Source: Porogramme epimiltina (Eukaryota > Basidiomycota > Agaricomycetes > Polyporales > Polyporaceae). From it: 43,638 nucleotides of DNA. The stretch lies in NCBI GenBank assembly GCA_900155495.1, contig FTLJ01000942.1, positions 1 through 43,638 on the forward strand, given 5' to 3'. The position numbers and the translations under genes were made by a program. Within the stretch, counting starts at the first letter, position 1, and each line of letters starts with the position of its first letter. Positions 1-10,588 of the stretch are shown in pieces. The notes beneath the pieces were generated by a model, which saw only the letters and a program-made list of their open reading frames with translations, was not told the origin of the DNA and made no database searches.

Positions 1-500
1 CGGATCTTCTCCAAGTACGTCTCCCCCATCCCCCCACCTCCCCGCCCTCTCCAAACCTGACCCCACCCCCCTCCCTCTCGCGCCCCAGCACGTACGTCAC
101 ACACGCCCTCGCCGCGCTCCTCCTCGGCATCGCGCTCGGCACCTGGTACCTCGAGGCGAAGCACGCCGCCGCGCGGCGCGCGGTCGCGCTCCCGCGGCAC
201 TACGGCTCGATCGCGGGCGCGGTGTGGCTCGCGGCGGACCCGGACGTGCGCGCCGCGCTCGACCGCGCGCAGGCGGGCGCGGGCGCCGCGGACGAGAAGG
301 CGATGGAGAGGGCACTTGCGGGGTACCGTTTCAGCTTGGACAAGACGGGCATTGCGATCACGACTGTCGAGGTCGAGGAGGAGGAGAAAGAGAAGGAGGA
401 GGCGCGCGCGTCCTGGGCGCGGCGGGCCCTCCGGCGCGCGACGTGTGGACGGCGGGGGCGCAAGGGCTCCGTCGCGTCGAGCGTGACGACCATGGTTTGA
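1..500 (+). CDS. C-terminal part of a fungal membrane protein (DUF3433-like)
   Basis: The 5' end lies outside the window. Exon 1-14 is followed by a GTACGT...CAG intron (15-88), and exon 89-500 ends in TGA. The joined frame begins RIFSNTYVTHALAALLLGIA, a hydrophobic segment that is probably the last transmembrane helix. A cytosolic-looking tail of about 110 residues follows, with a short motif RFSLDKTGIAI, then a Glu/Lys-rich and an Arg-rich stretch. A final helix plus a tail with an 'RF-LD--TG' motif resembles the C-terminus of large fungal DUF3433 proteins (family knowledge, not tested). No function is known for that family. The frame is open throughout with the strong GC3 bias of real genes here. 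The family call is moderate; the partial coding exon is well supported. Confidence 0.55.
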   Translation, partial: DLLQVRLPHPPTSPPSPNLTPPPSLSRPSTYVTHALAALLLGIALGTWYLEAKHAAARRAVALPRHYGSIAGAVWLAADPDVRAALDRAQAGAGAADEKAMERALAGYRFSLDKTGIAITTVEVEEEEKEKEEARASWARRALRRATCGRRGRKGSVASSVTTMV

Positions 501-1170
501 CTCTGTGCACGTTTTGTTTTTGGGCTTGATTTGGTTTTTTGCGCAGTCGGCGCGCCTCTCACGTTCGTTTTTCCTCGCATGTTGTATTCCTATCACTCGC
601 ATCATCTTCACGCCCACCCCCACCTGTTGTATTTTATACTGTCTGTTTTATACTGTCTGTTGTACTCTGGCCTTTGCATCCTTGCATCACTTATTCGCCC
701 TCGCACGTTATCCCCCGCTTTCCTCTCCCGCCGCATCCACTCGTTCACTACGATATTTATTCGCCACTCTCACGACACGACACGTTCCCTACCACTGTTT
801 CGATAGCACCATCTCCCCCCCACGACACATTCGCTTTACGTTCGACACACGTTCCGCCCTTCTCTGTATCTTATTCATATTTTGTCGGGCGAACCGGCCC
901 AGACGCACACACACTCTGAGTGATTAAGAAATCGTTTGATTCGTAGGGAACATAAAGGGCATGAGAGTCGTAACGATACAAAGGTCCAAAGTCGTAATAA
1001 CGATACAATATAAGGATAGGAAGGGTCCAGGGGAACCGGGAAAGGACGGCGGGGCACAGCCCATCGCCGCAGCCATCGTCTTGAGTTCTTCTCCGCGCGG
1101 GGGTGAAAGCCCGCCGTAGTGTTGATAGTGTGGAGCATGGGGGAAGCGGGGGTCCAAGCGCGAAGGCAAG
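501..1170. other. intergenic, pyrimidine-rich 3' flank between convergent genes
   Basis: It follows the stop of the first gene and precedes the stop of the minus-strand two-TM gene. It is C/T-rich, with a short duplication (TTATACTGTCTG twice near 634-660). Open frames here lack coding bias and I see no gene. Confidence 0.5.
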
Positions 1171-1857
1171 TCAATGCCTCTTGAGGACGAAGAGCGCGCC
1201 GAGGACGAGCGCCGCCGCGGCGAGCGCGAGGACGATGAGCGCGACGAGGCAGCGCGTCGCCCACTTGACTTCAGCGCGGCGCATGGACGCGAGCAGCTCC
1301 TCGCGCTCGCGCGCGGACTTGCCCGCCTCCCAGTCCTCCGGCGCCTGGAGCGGCGAGAGGAGCACGAACGCGCCCGCGACCCAGAAGAGGGGGAACACTG
1401 TACGATCGCGCGAGGTGGTCAGCGCTCGCCTCTCGGGGGACGTGAGGGGGAGAGAGAAGGGAGACTCACGGAAGCCGAATTTGAAGAGGTACATCGCGAG
1501 CGTGGGCTGGTCCGACACGGGCGTGTACGCGGGCGGCTCGACGCACGTCGCGTGTTCGTAGGACGGGAGCGCGTCCGCGTCCGACGCGTCGTCGTCCACC
1601 GGGGTGGGCAGGCGAAGGGCGTCGTGCCGGCTGTCGCGCGTGCCGATGGTGGAGATGGCGGGGGACGGCGAGCGCGAAGAGCGCGAGGCTCCGAAGAAGT
1701 CGTCGACCGCGTCGTATGCGCGGGAGGGAGATTGCGCCGCGACTGCAGGCGAGGGGAGCTGGGCCTCGACATCGATGTTCGTGGAGGTGGTCGCGGGGCG
1801 TCCGAAAATGCCGAAGACGGCGCGGCGAGCGTTAGAGGGCGCGGCGGAGGAGGACAT
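1171..1857 (-). CDS. conserved basidiomycete two-TM membrane protein
   Basis: There are two exons, 1857-1470 and 1397-1171. They are separated by a 72-nt GTGAGT...TACAG intron whose length is a multiple of three, so an unspliced reading also stays open. The protein is 204 aa. Residues 1-125 are Ser/Pro-rich and disordered, ending in a PSYEHATCVEPPAYTP segment. Then comes YLFKFGF joined across the intron to a first membrane segment (FPLFWVAGAFVLLSPL). A polar loop follows (APEDWEAGKSAREREELL), then a second membrane helix before a basic end (VLKRH). The layout of a Pro-Tyr-rich N-terminus, a helix, an APEDWE loop and a helix is one I recognise from uncharacterised agaricomycete proteins. No function is known. 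The start MSSSAAPSN was chosen because the upstream frame is non-coding in character and a TATA element lies about 105 bp upstream. Confidence 0.75.
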   Translation of the reverse strand: MSSSAAPSNARRAVFGIFGRPATTSTNIDVEAQLPSPAVAAQSPSRAYDAVDDFFGASRSSRSPSPAISTIGTRDSRHDALRLPTPVDDDASDADALPSYEHATCVEPPAYTPVSDQPTLAMYLFKFGFRESPFSLPLTSPERRALTTSRDRTVFPLFWVAGAFVLLSPLQAPEDWEAGKSAREREELLASMRRAEVKWATRCLVALIVLALAAAALVLGALFVLKRH

Positions 1858-1960
1858 CGCGGATGGACTGTGATGGAGGCGAGAGGAGTGGTCAACACGG
1901 AGGCGGTGGCTTGGAGAGAAGCTCGATGGCGATGGGGAACGGCAGCGGGGAGCATGGCGG

Positions 1961-1969
1961 GATATATAG
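1961..1969 (-). promoter_or_regulatory. TATA-like element for the two-TM gene
   Basis: The minus strand reads CTATATATC about 105 bp upstream of the ATG at 1857, in otherwise GC-rich DNA. Assigned by position and sequence only. Confidence 0.4.
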
Positions 1970-2452
1970 CTCGAAGGCGAGAAGCGAGGGCACTCGGATT
2001 GCACTCGAGGCAATCCCGACGGACGCACTCGCCAGGCTGCAGACACGCCCCCCGTCCCGCCAACACCGCCAAACAAACATACGCCCACCCCAGCACTTGC
2101 CTGGAATGGAAGGTGTCGGCGCGCCAAGCCAAGGCCCTCGCAAGCGTGTTGCCAGGGACAACCCGCCGGGCGCTAACACCGCGACGGCGCCGGCGTCGAC
2201 TTCTCAGCAGACAAGCCACTTCTCTACTCAAAGTCGTGTTACTACTGTAATGCTACCGATCGTACATCTTCTACCGTACCGACGTAGGTTCCTAAACGAT
2301 GGTGGGTACGTGGGACAATAGCGCGTCTGGTTCTACGGCTGACATAAAAATACATCGTCTGAATAGAATCGACCTCTTCAGCTTACAAGATGTGTGTTGT
2401 CTTCGGTACAAGTGGCGAAGACAAGGAAATGGGGCAAGACGTTGGAGAACGC
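1970..2452. other. intergenic
   Basis: Upstream DNA of the two-TM gene joined to 3' flank of the RNA-binding-protein gene. No additional gene is seen. Confidence 0.45.
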
Positions 2453-5400
2453 TCAGCGATTTCCTCCGTCCAACCCTTTCTCGCCGCCGTTCATGTCGAC
2501 CCCATGGACCTCGCCAACGCTGGGTATCGTGCCAGCCACAGCGCCCTTGAATGTTTCCGCCCCGTCGGAGAAGAAACCGGAGTAAGGGGTTGCCGGGCTG
2601 AGCGATGCGGGCGTGCGAGTCGAGTAAGTGAGTGCCGGAGATACGACCGGCGAGTTCTCGTCTCTCTCGTCGCCTTCCTGGGAGGTGCACGTCGGTCCAC
2701 GAACGTTCCCTACGCGGATGAGCGAGGCCCCGCTCAGAACCACGCTGTTTGACCCGTTCGAAGTCGACGTGCAAGTCGCGCTGGCAGGGGTGCGCATCCG
2801 TGAGGCGGCACTAGGGACGTTGATGTTGTTTTTGCTGGAGAAAAGGGTCTGGGTATCAGGTAGAGTAGTCGTGGTAGAGTGGTTGGTGCTGGAGTTGCGC
2901 GACGCGGATAGGTTACTGGTGACAACGAATGGACCGTGTTTGCTCTTTGTGTTGTGGCTAGTGGTGTTGGTGCGGAGCGTGTTGCTGACGGAAGTGCTGG
3001 TACCAACACTGCTGTTCGAATCGTACAAGGGAACGCTGGAATGCGAGTTGCTACGGGTGCCGAGGTATTGAGACGGAAGAGTTGACGAGCGAATATGCAA
3101 TGCCTTGCTATCCGCCTCAGAGCGACCTTGCGTGGCAAGGGTGTGGTTACGTTGGCGAGAATGCTGGCCGGAAAGGGACATCTGACGCTCTAAGTCGTGG
3201 GTGATGGACGCAAAGTGGGAACCAGCATCGATATCTGGGGAAAGGTGCAGGCGTTGAGGATTGTGAAGGGAACTGGAAGTGGCATGGAAGTCGTCCTCTG
3301 AGATCTGAGGGAGGATGTCCATCAAACGACTAGTGCTCTCGCGCGAGGTACTGCCATTCATGCGAGGTCCGACCGCTGGGGTGGTGTTACGAGCGCCGTG
3401 GATACGCCCGTGTTGCGCGTCGATGTGTGCGGACATTCCTCCAACGCGTTGTTGGCGAGCGTGAGCTTGAAGAATGAGCTGCTCAACTGGAGTGTAGCCG
3501 TTTTGAGCACGAGCACGAAGGCCTTGAACACCCATCAGGGCTAGCTGGAGCTCAGAGGCCTCGTCCAGAACTTCGGCGCCATTGCCACCTAGCTGTTGGC
3601 CAAGTCGCAAACTCTGGGTGGGAACATGGGAAGACCGGGCGTTGAACGTCTCCAAAGGGGCATTGACTCCGAGAGCGGCAAGCCCCTGCTGATCGACTCC
3701 GTCGCGTAAGAAAGTGGCTTGGGAGGGTAGGGGAGAAGCGACAGCGAGAGGTGAAACACCGCCTCCGAAGTGCCCTAGTCCGAGCTGGTTGAACGCAAGA
3801 CCAAGGTTTGGGCTTGACGAACTTGACAGGCTCCCTAACGCAACGTCTGAGAGGGACGGCGAGGGAATTCCGGACTGGTACTGGGTGCCCTTGAGATTGA
3901 GAAGCGCCGCACGCGCCATCGTCAAACGAGCCGGAGACTGCTCGCCTTCGCGGTTCTGACGCTCATTTCTCTAGAAGGTGCCAAGATGTGGGTCTTGTAT
4001 CCGCGACGAGGTGATAAGGACGTACCCTCAGTTCTCGTTGCTCAGCCGTGTCTGCAAATCTGACGGAGATCCTGCATCCCGCTTCGTTCCAACCCCGTAC
4101 CAATCGTCCATGTAGCCTTTCAATAACTTCTTCGGCGGCGACCCGACTCTCCAATCTAAACGACTGTCAGGTTTACGGTCTAGCGAGGATGTACAAACGC
4201 AACTCACCTAACAAACGCGATGATTCTAGGAGGATTACTCAAGCGTGTTTGGAAAAACCGTGAACTCATAATTCGGTACGGCGTGACGAGTGCGCGAAGG
4301 GCTTGGTCGTTGATGTCTAGAGGAAGCCCTTCCATGTAAAGGTTCGTGGACGCGTAATCACCGAGCTGCTCCATCTTAGCCTTGAAGGAGTCGGCAGGGC
4401 CAGTGTTGGAAGCCAGCGTAGACGGCACAGACGCGTAAGCAGTCCCTGGAATCTTGTGTACTTGCTGCGATGCGACGTTAAACAGATAGTTACTACTACA
4501 CAACCACAGCTTCTCACCTTCGAAAAGGATGGATGGAGGTTGCGGTATTTGCGTAAGGACTCGATACACTTCTCCGCAGCGCTGAGAGCTTCAAATCTTC
4601 AACGCATAGTAAGATACCATCGCAGTACGTAGATAAGAAGACTCACAGTACAAAGCCGTATCCACTGTATAATTTACGCGAAGTTAGAACCATTCACTAC
4701 ATCGGCCCATATAAACGCGGTGAGGGTGCCCCATAGCCAAGCACGGCCGCCTGCCGGTGAATCACGCGGCACAAGAACACCGCCACCGCGTCGTAGTCCG
4801 GCTACACAATTAGATGAAACTCACGATGGCTTGTCGCTCACATGTCGAGTGAAAGTGCGAACGCTGAGTACCGTTCCAAACGGCTGCGTCATTGCGAGTA
4901 ATTCTTCTTCGGGATAGTTGGGCGGCAGACCGTTGATGTAGACGTTCGGAGGGCGGGGCTCGGAGGACGTCGAGTGTTCAGACTCGGCATATTCGACTTC
5001 ATCACGACATTCCTGCTGGGCGCGAGCGGAGGCAGGGACGAAGGCCGGAGGGAGCGCGTCCGGGAGAGTCCTGCGTGTCATTGACTCCTGGGTTGGCGCT
5101 GCCAAAGCAAAGCAGATGCTCAATTTAGCATTCCGGGCATCCGGCGGCAAAGAACGTACTAGGGCTACTCTGTTCGAAAGCCTTGAATGGAGCAGCGCTA
5201 TCGCGCTCAACAGGCGGGGCGGGGTCTGGGGACACGATTGGGCTGTCGAGCTCCGGTGCAAGGCAATGGATGTCGATGGGAGTGTCGAGAAGACGGGAAT
5301 GGAATTGTGCAGCGGAAGAAGAAAGAGAGGAAATGGAGGAATCGGAAGAAGAGCTGTTGCTTTCGTCGACGCGGGGTGAAGAAGGGATGTTGAGCGTCGC

Positions 5401-5562
5401 ACGAGATGAGGAATCGGGTGGCGTGGGCGGTGCGTGTGAAGGACAGGCTGCGGTACTTGGGGGTGTTGCGGGTGTGTCGCACGGCGGAGAGCGAGAGAAA
5501 GCCGGAGAGAGCGAGGGCGAGAGAGTGGGCGAAAGCTGTAGCTGGGACGGAGAGGCAGACAT
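2453..5562 (-). CDS. two-RRM RNA-binding protein, RBMS/MSSP type
   Basis: Seven exons: 5562-5160, 5098-4825, 4664-4647, 4596-4518, 4464-4208, 4155-4026, 3955-2453. All junctions are GT...AG and keep phase, giving 887 aa. Residues 1-180 are Ser/Pro-rich. RRM1 (about 186-260) has RNP2 VYINGL and RNP1 GYGFV. RRM2 (about 298-375) has NLYMEGLPLDIN and IIAFVRLESRVAAEEVIERLHG. The segment FADTAEQRELR leads into a low-complexity tail of about 500 residues rich in Ser, Thr and Asn. Paired RRMs with this spacing match the RBMS/MSSP group, which binds single-stranded nucleic acid and A/U-rich RNA; a post-transcriptional role is inferred. Exon 3 is only 18 nt and carries the RNP1 core. The long tail is probably disordered and suited to condensates or multivalent binding (inference). 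The family call is strong; the target RNAs are unknown. Confidence 0.88.
4647..4664 (-). other. 18-nt in-frame micro-exon carrying RNP1 of RRM1
   Basis: It is flanked by an intron ending ATACAG and one starting GTGAGT. Joined between its neighbours it gives S-GYGFVL-F, the RNP1 signature following RNP2 at the expected spacing. Without it RRM1 has no RNP1. The length is divisible by three. Confidence 0.85.
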
Positions 5563-5605
5563 GGTGCAATGAGAGGCGGGGGACGGGAGTCAAGAGCGGA
5601 GGCGG

Positions 5606-5613
5606 GGATATAA
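5606..5613 (-). promoter_or_regulatory. TATA-like element for the two-RRM gene
   Basis: The minus strand reads CTTATATC about 45 bp upstream of the ATG at 5562. Positional inference only. A second TATAAATA-like run lies near 5807-5815. Confidence 0.3.
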
Positions 5614-6588
5614 GGATCTAAGCGGTGTATGGGGAAGTAGTATGCAGAGATTAGGTGTAGTTGGATTGGGTTCTGGAAGCGTGGCGGGGATAATAATACG
5701 TGGCTGGGACTTCTGCAAGATTAGGGTTGGGCGATTAGGAAGATGGAGATGGGGACGGGGACGGACAGCGAGCAGAAGAGGCCGGGGCGGGCGCGGGGGG
5801 CGGCGGTATAAATACCGGCTCTGGCAGCGGAGGAGCGAGCCGCCCATCAAACCGTGAGCTTCTCTTCGACAGCCCCGGTCACATCCATGCGCCTCTCCTC
5901 GTCCGCATCGGGCACAGACATGGCGCTTTCGGGCAGTCGCACGCGCCCGCGTCCGAGCGGGAGGCGATCCCACCCACAAGCTGTGTCTGTGTCTCCCATT
6001 CCTGGACGGTTTCTTCGCTGCTCGCGCTGCCCATGTCGGCCGCACGCGGGCCCTGACAGCCAGCCGACGAGCCCCAATAGAAACGCGCCGCCGTGTCTTC
6101 CGCGGACGTTTCCACGGCCCGCCCGTCGAACCGTCTGCGGCAACGATTAGAGTTCTCTGTGACCATACGCGGGGTGCGCCAGACTCGGATTCGGAGGCCA
6201 CGTTCAGCCAGTCGCCGCCACGTCTCTCGACCGCCGCAGCTCATGGCCAGCGCGCCCGCCTCGGTCGTTTGCGTCGCTCCGGGCACAACAATGCCATCTG
6301 TCCCGCACAGTCCACATCAGCGACGGAGCATAATTTCACTCATTCCACTCACCGCTCTACCAACGCCGCGGTCCCCACGTGCAGCCACTCATCCACACAA
6401 GCGAGCCTACCCAATCCGGCCGGCACGCAAACGGGTGCGGGGGAAAGTCCGGCGGTCATGCCAGCATCTGTGGGCAAAGGGGATGTTCAAGGTGGGTTTC
6501 GAACAACACCGTCCGGTGTCGGTGACGAAATTCCGTTCTCCGAGTATATTAGTCTACACATATACTCTTGATAAATCTTGCGTTATAA
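5614..6588. other. GC-rich upstream region, no gene recognised
   Basis: It lies between the two-RRM gene start and tRNA-Lys. Long open frames exist on both strands but have no domain signal and mirror one another, as expected in GC-rich DNA. It is probably promoter and 5' UTR sequence. Confidence 0.45.
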
Positions 6589-6675
6589 GCCCGCCTAGCT
6601 CAATCGGCCAGAGCGTCAGACTTTTACGCATATGTGAATATCTGAAGGCTGCGAGTTCGACCCTCGCGGCGGGCT
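6589..6675 (+). tRNA. tRNA-Lys(TTT) with a 13-nt intron
   Basis: The acceptor stem GCCCGCC/GGCGGGC pairs over seven bases, with discriminator T at 6675. The D arm is GCTC...GAGC. The anticodon stem is TCAGA/TCTGA with loop C-T-TTT-A-A. The T arm is GCGAG-TTCGACC-CTCGC. The anticodon TTT is at 6623-6625. An intron of 13 nt (6627-6639, CGCATATGTGAAT) sits between positions 37 and 38, the canonical eukaryotic site. A T-run at 6678-6682 is a Pol III terminator. The box B-like GGTTCGA consensus is present as AGTTCGACC. Confidence 0.95.
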
Positions 6676-6677
6676 TC

Positions 6678-6682
6678 TTTTT
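6678..6682 (+). terminator. RNA polymerase III T-tract terminator
   Basis: Five T residues three bases downstream of the tRNA-Lys discriminator base. Confidence 0.7.
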
Positions 6683-6984
6683 GCTTCCTCTCCATTCCAA
6701 TTTGACTGTTTCCAAAGCCCAACGCGCACCGCGGCTTCAGGGTTTAGCATCGTAGCGACGAAAGTTCATCTTGCCATTGAGCTATATCGACAATCTCCCG
6801 GCGGCGCTTGCAGTATTGCTTCCGATGTTCCCTCCCAACTTCCCTGTCTAGGATACCCTGCCTGCCCCGGTCAGCGCTGCCCCGGAACTTTAACTCGTCG
6901 CGATTCGATTAGGTTCGCTATACTCGTAGGACAACGTGAGACTCCGAACCTCTTACAGCTACAACGCTACCTCCATTCAACCGC
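6683..6984. other. intergenic
   Basis: Short spacer between tRNA-Lys and the stop codon of the 177-aa gene. Nothing recognisable. Confidence 0.4.
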
Positions 6985-7671
6985 TCAAAACTCAGGTCCG
7001 ACCCCCCTTCCCTGCTCGCCATATTGGTCCGCGCCCTGCCGGTTGCGCTTCCTGTGCGACATCCCGTCGTGCCGCTGCTCCGCACTACGCATCCCGCTGC
7101 CCGGGAGTCCGAGGCCGCGGTGTACGTCGCGCGACGTCGCGCCGCCGAGCGTGTCGCTCGCGCGCGCGGGTGCTGCGTAGGGGTCGCGGTCGATCACTGT
7201 GCGCGACTCAGGCGCGGGCGCGAGGGGCGCGAGTTCCGCTCGTATTCTGGCCGGAGGCGAAGGCGCACGTTGCTCGTGGCTTGCAAGGATGTCCGAGGTG
7301 AGAGCTATGTGCGCGCTTCCCCGTCAGAGCGGTTGTCGTGGAGGAAGGCGGATCTTTACTCACATACTTGTGGCCCGGTGCGTGTACCGGGCGCGACGCC
7401 CCCAGTGGGGGGTCTGTCTCTGCCAGTTGGAGGGGGCAGGTGTTCCTCTGGTCTCAGGGCGCCTGGATCTCCCTGATGACCCAGGGTACAGGAACGAGAT
7501 CAACGAAAGTGACTGCATCAGGTCGAGTCTAAATCACTCACCGCTCATAGGATCAACGGAGACGAAGTGGTGCCCAGAAGTAGCATTCTCGGTACCGGAG
7601 ATGCGTCCCTTGCTCGCCTCGCCCCCAACGAAATCATTGTGCTTCCTGGAAGTCACTGAATTGGAGGACAT
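6985..7671 (-). CDS. small hydrophilic hypothetical protein, 177 aa
   Basis: Three exons, 7671-7542, 7472-7364 and 7279-6985, use GTGAGT...CATCAG and GTGAGT...GCAAG introns and keep phase. The protein starts MSSNSVTSRKHNDFVGGEAS and has no membrane segment or signal peptide. A distinctive central stretch, WQRQTPHWGRRARYTHRAT, is read across exon 2. The C-terminal 98 codons are rich in Arg, Gly, Ala and Gln. I do not recognise a family. Two good donors, a minus-strand TATAAA about 120 bp upstream of the ATG, and consistent phase make a real gene more likely than chance. The second donor has two overlapping options (GTATGT or GTGAGT); only GTGAGT keeps the long third exon open. Function unknown. 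Confidence 0.55.
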
Positions 7672-7789
7672 TCTCGCAATGTGCTGAAGAGAAGTAGTGA
7701 AGGAGGTCAAAATGGGATAATCGTGATTCGTGAAGGGAGGGCGTTCTGATAGCTAATCGCAACCCCCCTCCCCCCAATGATGACTGCCC

Positions 7790-7795
7790 TTTATA
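7790..7795 (-). promoter_or_regulatory. TATAAA element for the 177-aa gene
   Basis: The minus strand reads GTATAAAGGG about 120 bp upstream of the proposed ATG at 7671. Confidence 0.4.
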
Positions 7796-8100
7796 CGGTC
7801 CCTCGTCATTGAGCTAGACGTCGAGGTGGCTCCAGGCGGGACAACAATGGGCGAGGTTACATCACAGTAGCCCTCACCAGCGTCACGATGTCATACTCGC
7901 CGTGCGGCATACGATATGCATGATGAACCACGCTCCAAACGAACACCGGCGCCCGAGCACTCACCCACACACCCTCGGCTTCTTCGAGCGGCACACCCCA
8001 ACGCGCCACCTTCGACAAATCTGCCACGACCGCAAACAAAGATGACCGCACCCGGCGGGATCCAAAGCCGTCACATTTCCCCACACTCGCGCACCCACAG
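7796..8100. other. intergenic / 3' flank of the permease gene
   Basis: A minus-strand frame of 75 codons (8084-7857) lies just past the permease stop. It has no start context or domain and I treat it as 3' UTR. Confidence 0.4.
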
Positions 8101-10588
8101 TTACGTATCCACTCCCAAGCTCCCAGGCGCCGCAGGAGATCCCCGCCGCACCCGCCGCACGACGCGCCGCGTCGACCCGTCGTCGTCGCGCACCCAATCC
8201 CGCGCGAGCGTGTAGCCCCCCCGCCGCGGGAGCCACACGCACCACACGTACCAATACGCCACGCCGCAGCCCGATATCAGCCAGGCCACAAGTACGTGGG
8301 ACTGCGCCCGAGGAAGAAGCGAAGGAGACAGAAGCGCGTCAGTGGCGGAGTATGAGCAGGGGCAAGACGGACGTGTGGCAGGCTCACCCAATACGGGAGG
8401 TGCTCGTAAACCTGATACCCGCGGGATGGCGGGATGAGGGGGACGCCTACAAGGAAGACGTTCGACAGGAAGAAGAACAGGACGACGGGTGTCCAGGTGC
8501 GGAACGGCGGGCTCCATGCGTACGACGCGCGAAGGGCTTGCAGACCCTTGGGTAGCCAGATATCCGGAATATGGATAAAGAGGAGGCCACCGGAGACGAA
8601 TGTGTTGATCAGAGCCAGTGGATAGGAGGACACTGCGCACGCCAACACGGTGAGCGACGAGAACAAGGGCCGGTGATGCATTCAAGGACGTACGGCTGAG
8701 CATGAAGAGGTACGCGTCCCCCGGCGGCACGAGAAGCACGAGTCCACTCGTGATGAGCCATTGCTCGAAAAGACCCGTAAACGGAGCGCCGAACGGCTTG
8801 CTGCTCGCGAAAAACGCAGAGAAGGGAAGGACGCCCTCCCTCCCGAGCTCCTGGACGACTGCACGATCGCATCTTAATGAAGCTCGCCAAAGCTACGAAC
8901 AGATGGAGGCGCACCTCTGCCGTGCGTAAACAGAACCGCGAGTATGTTTCCAAGCGTCGATAGTGCGATGATGACGCTCACAGCCTACGGTCGCGCGTCA
9001 GGTTGCCGTCAATAAATGAACAGCTCATTGGAAAATGCGCGCGCACCCGCTCGGCGCTGACGCCCCACAGCCTGCCGAAGTACAGGGCGGCCACGATCCG
9101 GCCGCTCCCAGCGATCTCCGCCCTGTCCACGACGGCGAAGTAGGCCACGTTCACGAACATGTACACGATCGTGACGGAGATCATCGCGAGCGGCGCCGCG
9201 CGCCTGATCGTCCGCACGGGGTCGCGCACCTCCGCGAGCGCATAGTTTGCGTTCGAGTACCCGATGAAGCACCTGCAGAGCAAGTCTTTCAGGAGGCGGT
9301 GTGGCGTAGACGCGTATGTGGACGCACCAGATGACATTGAACAGCCCCGTGACGAAGGCGTTCGCACCGCCTTCGAGGCTCCCTTCCCACATTGTGTCCC
9401 ACTTCAGGTTATCTGGGGGCTGTCGCGGCAGGGAAGTGCGTCAGCTGTCACGCCCGCAGACGAAGTCCAGGTGTACCGACGGACGTTCTCGATCCTGAAT
9501 CCTGGGACACCAAGCAATACTGCGACGCCGCTGAGGGCGATACCCAAAAGAACAAGCAGCTTGAAACCGCCTAGCGCGTTTTGGAGACGCAAGCCGGCCT
9601 TGAGCGCGGTACCGTGGAGTATGAGAGCAAATGTGATGCATGCTACCCCTGCGAGGCGCGCAGTCCTTGGCGAGGGAGGCGAGGTCGGGTCTATCGCATG
9701 TAAAGTGTCTTTTGGTAAAAGAATAAGCAACGTATGCACGGTAAAGAAGAATGGAAGCCGCATACATTCGCCGAAGACGGACACAGAAGCCGCTTGCCAC
9801 CCCTTGCAATCGGACGCCAGTGTGGTCAGCGATGCGCGGGTTCAACGGTGCTAGCGGTGCGCTCACCGTGCACACAGCATACATTGCGTATATGCATGTC
9901 ACGAGTAGCCGTGGACGCCTGTATATGAATTCCAGGTAGTTCTTCTCCCCGCCGTTACGGGGCAGTCCCTGAGGTGTGACCAAATGTTAGTATGTCGCCT
10001 TCTTGGGGTCACGGAGTATCCCACCGTCCCAAGTTCCATGTAAACTGCGGTACCGCATAACGCAACGGTGGCTCCTAGGAGCCACATCACGAGCGAGAGC
10101 CCGACACTTCCGGACGAGCGAAGGATAACGCTCGGTGTAGCGAATATCCTGCAACGTCACCGAAAGAGGTCAGATAAACCTCTATAATAGGACAACGCAG
10201 GAGTATAATTACCCTGTTCCAATCACTCTGTTGAAGATGAGCGAGGACGTGCTGGTGAGGCCTTGACATGTGTTCGTAATATGAGTATCGATAGACTGTG
10301 CTCTATAGCGCATAATGGCCCACCAAGCTGGCGTTTCTGCTCTGACGCGTCTTCAACTGTCCAGAATACAAGTCAGTTCGGTGCTTCTAAATGGAAAGAA
10401 ACAGTCCTACGTTGTGATTCGAGTTCGTCACTATCCACGGGTCCGACTGCAAGTACGTCGACGGCGGCATACTTCTTGGGCGTGTTAGCTCCCGACTCTA
10501 CAAAAGCGTCGTCTGCTCCAAGAAGAGGTTCTTGTTCCGGAGTCTGTGAGGACCCTGCCGCAGAGCCTCCATGATGTCTACGAGACAT
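8101..10588 (-). CDS. APC-superfamily amino-acid permease, Mup1/Mup3 (methionine permease)-like
   Basis: A multi-pass plasma-membrane transporter of the LAT/Mup branch of the APC superfamily. Exons resolved on the minus strand after the first: up to 10213, 10148-10025, 9968-9867, 9802-9766, 9708-9485, 9419-9328, 9272-9047, 8984-8915, 8858-8694, 8632-8388, 8301-8101. Diagnostic segments in order are FNRVIGTGIFATPSVI (helix 1 substrate-binding motif), VYMELGTGLPRNGGEKNYLE, FGEYTLHA, IGYSNANYALAEVRDP, and RVVQELGREGVLPFSAFFAS. Hydrophobic helices follow, with a short basic tail. The N-terminus (MSRRHHGGSAAGSSQTPEQE...) is a cytosolic, Ser/Glu-rich segment of the kind that controls endocytosis of yeast permeases. 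The junction between exon 1 (10588 to about 10400) and the exon ending at 10213 is unresolved, because the first exon hits TGA before a good donor. All later junctions are canonical and in phase. Methionine specificity is inferred from family only. Confidence 0.85.

Noticed and set aside
1174..2250. 358-codon plus-strand open frame
   Set aside because: It is the antisense shadow of the minus-strand two-TM gene. The product is almost entirely Arg, Gly and Glu, and the minus frame has membrane segments and a proper intron.
6093..6755. 220-codon plus-strand open frame
   Set aside because: It runs through the tRNA-Lys gene and has no domain or coding bias.
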